From: Geosporobacter subterraneus DSM 17957
GTDB taxonomy: Bacteria > Bacillota > Clostridia > Peptostreptococcales > Thermotaleaceae
DNA: 46,015 nt
Direction: 5' to 3'
NCBI RefSeq assembly: GCF_900142145.1
Contig: NZ_FQZV01000035.1
Location: forward strand, 1-46,015
The notes beneath the pieces were generated by a model. It did no database searches. It had not been told where the DNA came from and worked only from the letters and a program-made list of their open reading frames with translations. Made by a program: the position numbers and the translations under genes. Below, piece by piece: positions 43,244 to 46,015 of this stretch (the first letter of the stretch is position 1; every line of letters begins with the position of its first letter).

Positions 43244-45712
43244 TTAGCATAAGCTGTTTCTATTATTGATTAGATTTATGACCTTCTCTGAGAAAATTGC
43301 AGAAAGCTCCTCTGCATATTCTTGGGAAAAGCCTTCAGAATAAATATTTACTAGAGGTTTCTCGCTGTCAGGTAAAACAAGGGCCCATCCATTTTCATTT
43401 TCCATCTTAACTCCCTCAAACAATTCAATGCTATCAGCCCCATGAGATAAAATCATTTCCTTCATCACTCTGCCCTTGTCCTGCCAACCGCATTGTACTT
43501 CTTTTTTTACAAAATAAGGCTCCGGGATTTGATCCACGATAACACTTAGCTTCTCCTCTTCTCCCGTCAAAAAATCAATGATTAATCCGATTGCCCAAAT
43601 TCCCATAAATCTGAAAATATATTGGATTGGCGTGTCCGCCTTACCATAACCCTTTAACATCTCATTCATAATGCTGGCCGGATCAGATTTTGTTCTCACT
43701 AGCTCAACACCATGGGTTTTAGCCAATTGATCTATTATCCTTGACGAAATATAGGGATGAATAATCCTGTTTACTTTTCCCTGCTTTAAAACCATCTTTG
43801 TGGTTAGAATATTATATTTTTCCTGCCCCATTATTCTACCGATCTCGTCAATGAGCACGATCTCTTCTCCACAGCTGCTAAAGAAAACTCCCATAGCAGC
43901 TTTGCTGTCTATTATTTGCTTTACCAGCGTAGAAATAACTGCTTCTGCTCTTATATTTTTATCATGAGGGCAAATTGTCTTCACGTGACAGCCCATATCT
44001 TTTAGAAATGTTTCCGCCATAGATAATACAGGAAAGGACAAAGCTGCAATAATGACCTTGGTACTCGACTGCTTTATCTTGTTTAGATTCTCCAGCTTCT
44101 TTAATCCTTCTCTGAAGAAAATCGAACCAAAGTTTGCATTTTCCACTGGCTGTCTTACCTTATCCCCGCTGCATCGTTTAAAATCTCCACGGCTAAAGAG
44201 ATATTCTATTTCCTTTTCCAGGCTTCTGGTAATATTGCTGCCAGAATGATCTATAAACTCGATACAGCATTTATTCAAGTTTGGATTTACATGTATATGA
44301 ATACCTCCATCGGTTTCATAGTATCGAACAGCAAATCGAGTCATCGGCAGAAATGATTCATTTAGTATCATGACTTGAGCACCGGTTGAGGCCACTCCCG
44401 CCATAATAGCACTCTGAATTAATTTGCCCTCGTTGCTGCCGTCACTGCTGATGATTATATGGGGATCACCCTTTAATGCGGAAGAAAAAGCCGCTCCTAG
44501 CCTAGCTGCAAATTCAGGAGAAATATCAATATTCATTTCACCAGAAATATTTCTATACCCAAAAAGGGTTTTGGATATCTTAGTCCCCCAGACAAGATTT
44601 TGATTTACAATTGTATTTTCTTCGATTCTTTTGTGAGGCCAAATTTTAATATCAGGTTTTATCAACGCTCCGCTGGAAATAAGGGTTGCTTCACCAACGA
44701 CCACGTTCTCTAATATTTCTGCTCCGCTTTTAACAGTTGTTTGATTGCATAACACGGCACCCCGCAGACTTGTATTCTTGTCAATATTCACATGGTCCCA
44801 AAGAATACTCCTTTTTATCGTCGCTCCCTCCCCTATAGAGCAGTTTTCACCAATAATTGTCGGGCCTATTAATCCAACATTATTTTTGATTATACAATTG
44901 CTTCCGATATAAACAGGAGGCTGGAGGCTAATCCCCTCTCCAATCTCTGTGCCCTCTCCAATCCATATCCCTTTCATGACTTCCTTAGATTTTAAGGGAA
45001 GCTTCACATTCCCCTGTAGTATATCGCAGTGAGTCTGCCGATAGGAGCGCAGATCTCCCACATCACACCAATATTCTTCCATAATATATCCAAATAATGG
45101 CACTTGATCCCTTAATAGCTTCGGAAATAAATCTTTACTGAAATCAAATATATCTCCCCGATTATAGTAGTCCAGCACTTCTGGTTCTAAAATGTAAATG
45201 CCTGTGTTGATGGTATTGCTGAAAACTTCCCCCCAGCTTGGTTTCTCTAGAAACCGGATAATTTTCCCCTCTTTGCTGGTTATAACAACCCCATAATCTA
45301 TAGGCGTCTCTTCATCTTTCAGCACGAGGGTTGCTTTTGAATTCTTCCTTTGATGAAAATCTACTGCCTTCTGTAGATTGATATCTGTCAAAGCATCTCC
45401 ACTAATAATTATTAGGGTATCATCAATAAAGGGTTCCGCATTTTTAACGCTTCCCCCTGTTCCCATAGGTGTTTCTTCAATAAAATGATGCAAGTTTACC
45501 TCCCATCTCTCCCCATTTCCAAAATAATCTATTATGCATGTGGGCATATAGGCTAGTGTGACACCGATATCCGTAATCCCATACTTTTTTAATAATTCAA
45601 TGGAGTACTCCATGACAGGTTTATTTAATATTGGCACCATAGGCTTAGGCAGATTGCAGGTCATAGGCTTTAGTCTTGTCCCTTTACCGCCGGCCATTAT
45701 GATCGCCTTCAT
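43244..45712 (-). CDS. Sugar-nucleotidyltransferase / phosphomannomutase-like fusion (822 aa)
   Basis: Three modules. Residues 1-235 are an NTP transferase: MAGGKGTRLKPMT, LPKPMVPILNKP, GDALTDI and FLEKPSWG. A left-handed beta-helix with hexad repeats covers about 245-370. A phosphohexomutase-like region covers about 375-822. The overall type is annotated as mannose-1-phosphate guanylyltransferase/phosphomannomutase. The mutase part looks degenerate: the usual metal loop D-x-D-x-D/E-R is FFSSCGEE before IVLIDEIGRI, and the phosphoserine loop T-A-S-H-N-P is replaced by VNPNLNK. AAGGAAGTG lies before ATG 45712. The IS end lies only 24 bases upstream. Its product may feed surface glycan synthesis with the following glucan synthase, but substrate is unproven. 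Confidence 0.85.
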   Translation of the reverse strand: MKAIIMAGGKGTRLKPMTCNLPKPMVPILNKPVMEYSIELLKKYGITDIGVTLAYMPTCIIDYFGNGERWEVNLHHFIEETPMGTGGSVKNAEPFIDDTLIIISGDALTDINLQKAVDFHQRKNSKATLVLKDEETPIDYGVVITSKEGKIIRFLEKPSWGEVFSNTINTGIYILEPEVLDYYNRGDIFDFSKDLFPKLLRDQVPLFGYIMEEYWCDVGDLRSYRQTHCDILQGNVKLPLKSKEVMKGIWIGEGTEIGEGISLQPPVYIGSNCIIKNNVGLIGPTIIGENCSIGEGATIKRSILWDHVNIDKNTSLRGAVLCNQTTVKSGAEILENVVVGEATLISSGALIKPDIKIWPHKRIEENTIVNQNLVWGTKISKTLFGYRNISGEMNIDISPEFAARLGAAFSSALKGDPHIIISSDGSNEGKLIQSAIMAGVASTGAQVMILNESFLPMTRFAVRYYETDGGIHIHVNPNLNKCCIEFIDHSGSNITRSLEKEIEYLFSRGDFKRCSGDKVRQPVENANFGSIFFREGLKKLENLNKIKQSSTKVIIAALSFPVLSMAETFLKDMGCHVKTICPHDKNIRAEAVISTLVKQIIDSKAAMGVFFSSCGEEIVLIDEIGRIMGQEKYNILTTKMVLKQGKVNRIIHPYISSRIIDQLAKTHGVELVRTKSDPASIMNEMLKGYGKADTPIQYIFRFMGIWAIGLIIDFLTGEEEKLSVIVDQIPEPYFVKKEVQCGWQDKGRVMKEMILSHGADSIELFEGVKMENENGWALVLPDSEKPLVNIYSEGFSQEYAEELSAIFSEKVINLINNRNSLC

Positions 45713-45735
45713 AGAATCACTTCCTTTCTATTATT

Positions 45736-46015
45736 TGAGGATATTGCATAATTCAAAAATTGAAATTGTGGATAAAAATCTGTGAAAAATCCCAAATTGA
45801 CCCTAAAAAAGGTTAGACAACCCCTATAAAACTAAGTTATCCACAGTTTTTTCAATTTTTATTATGAATGCATCCCTCCCATTTTTACATTGTTAGTTTT
45901 ATGCTGCATGATTCAATTTCTTATCAGCCTTTACCATCTTAGATGCGATGATGGCAATACAGGTTAAATCCATGAATACTTTCGATTTTTTAATCCCTGA
46001 AACTCTAAGATTATT
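45736..46015 (-). mobile_element. 3' end of the insertion sequence, right copy (partial)
   Basis: Exact reverse complement of 25-304. It is oriented so that the non-coding end of the element faces the sugar-nucleotide gene. The terminus at 45736 lies 24 bases from that gene's start codon. It includes the same pair of TTATCCACA boxes (45767-45775 and 45837-45845). Confidence 0.85.
45899..46015 (-). CDS. Transposase-like C-terminus (5'-truncated by contig end)
   Basis: The open frame enters from the right edge and ends at TAA (complement of 45899-45901). It gives 38 residues identical to the end of the left copy. The same caution about family assignment applies. Confidence 0.6.
   Translation of the reverse strand, partial: NNLRVSGIKKSKVFMDLTCIAIIASKMVKADKKLNHAA

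Noticed and set aside
1-46015. Composite transposon carrying the whole segment
   Set aside because: The cargo is core metabolism (pur, met, thi, pyr), and the IS copies coincide with the contig ends, so an assembly limit is the simpler reading.
1-46015. tRNA, rRNA or CRISPR loci
   Set aside because: No T-loop signatures with cloverleaf potential, no rRNA sequence and no regularly spaced direct repeats were seen on either strand.

Overview
The window looks like one assembled contig from a low-GC, anaerobic, Clostridia-type Firmicute. Alkaliphilus-like relatives come to mind, but that is inference. The support is strong AGGAGG ribosome-binding sites, a single-chain PurL of about 1,260 residues, an S-box riboswitch on metNIQ, a guanine plus ykkC-type tandem riboswitch, and sodium-coupled and oligopeptide nutrition genes. 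Both contig ends lie inside inverted copies of the same insertion sequence: bases 25-304 reappear exactly, reverse-complemented, at 45736-46015. The ends therefore look like repeat-induced assembly breaks.

Layout. (1) 1-960: IS end, an AraC-type regulator cut by the IS, and a polysaccharide deacetylase remnant. (2) 1083-2908 (-): dihydroorotase and a TrpR/YerC-like regulator. (3) 3001-6193 (+): promoter, SAM-I riboswitch, terminator, metN-metI-metQ, and a small unknown protein. (4) 6303-11410 (-): a peptide-utilisation block with an M20 amidohydrolase, a DUF3870 protein, an orphan oligopeptide-binding lipoprotein and an L-Ala-D/L-Glu epimerase. Three homologous attenuator-like leaders sit in front of three of these genes, and I cannot assign them to a known RNA class. 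(5) 11405-14634: glyA pseudogene, Gfo/Idh/MocA oxidoreductase, Lrp-type regulator and EamA transporter. (6) 14673-27273 (-): purCFMNHD, an NCS2 purine permease under tandem guanine and probable PRPP riboswitches, and a large purL. (7) 27402-27665: three mobile repeats nested in each other. (8) 27820-32790: LysR regulator, then a TPP-riboswitch thiamine-salvage operon (thiD-thiM-thiE) ending with a sodium:solute symporter that is probably a thiamine-precursor importer. (9) 32815-34514 (-): purE-purK. (10) 34656-45712 (-): a sugar nucleotidyltransferase/phosphomannomutase-like fusion followed by a 2,845-residue cyclic beta-1,2-glucan synthase.

Much of the window is RNA-regulated. There are four recognisable riboswitch aptamers (SAM, guanine, ykkC/PRPP, TPP) and the three unassigned leaders. 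Purine synthesis is nearly complete here (purC, D, E, F, H, K, L, M and N). The thiamine genes are salvage only. The most promising undescribed item is the leader family at 7430-7541, 9355-9466 and 11309-11410. Its copies share a conserved core, a covarying hairpin, and an aptamer-closing strand that is mutually exclusive with an intrinsic terminator. All three precede genes for taking up or processing peptides or N-acyl amino acids.
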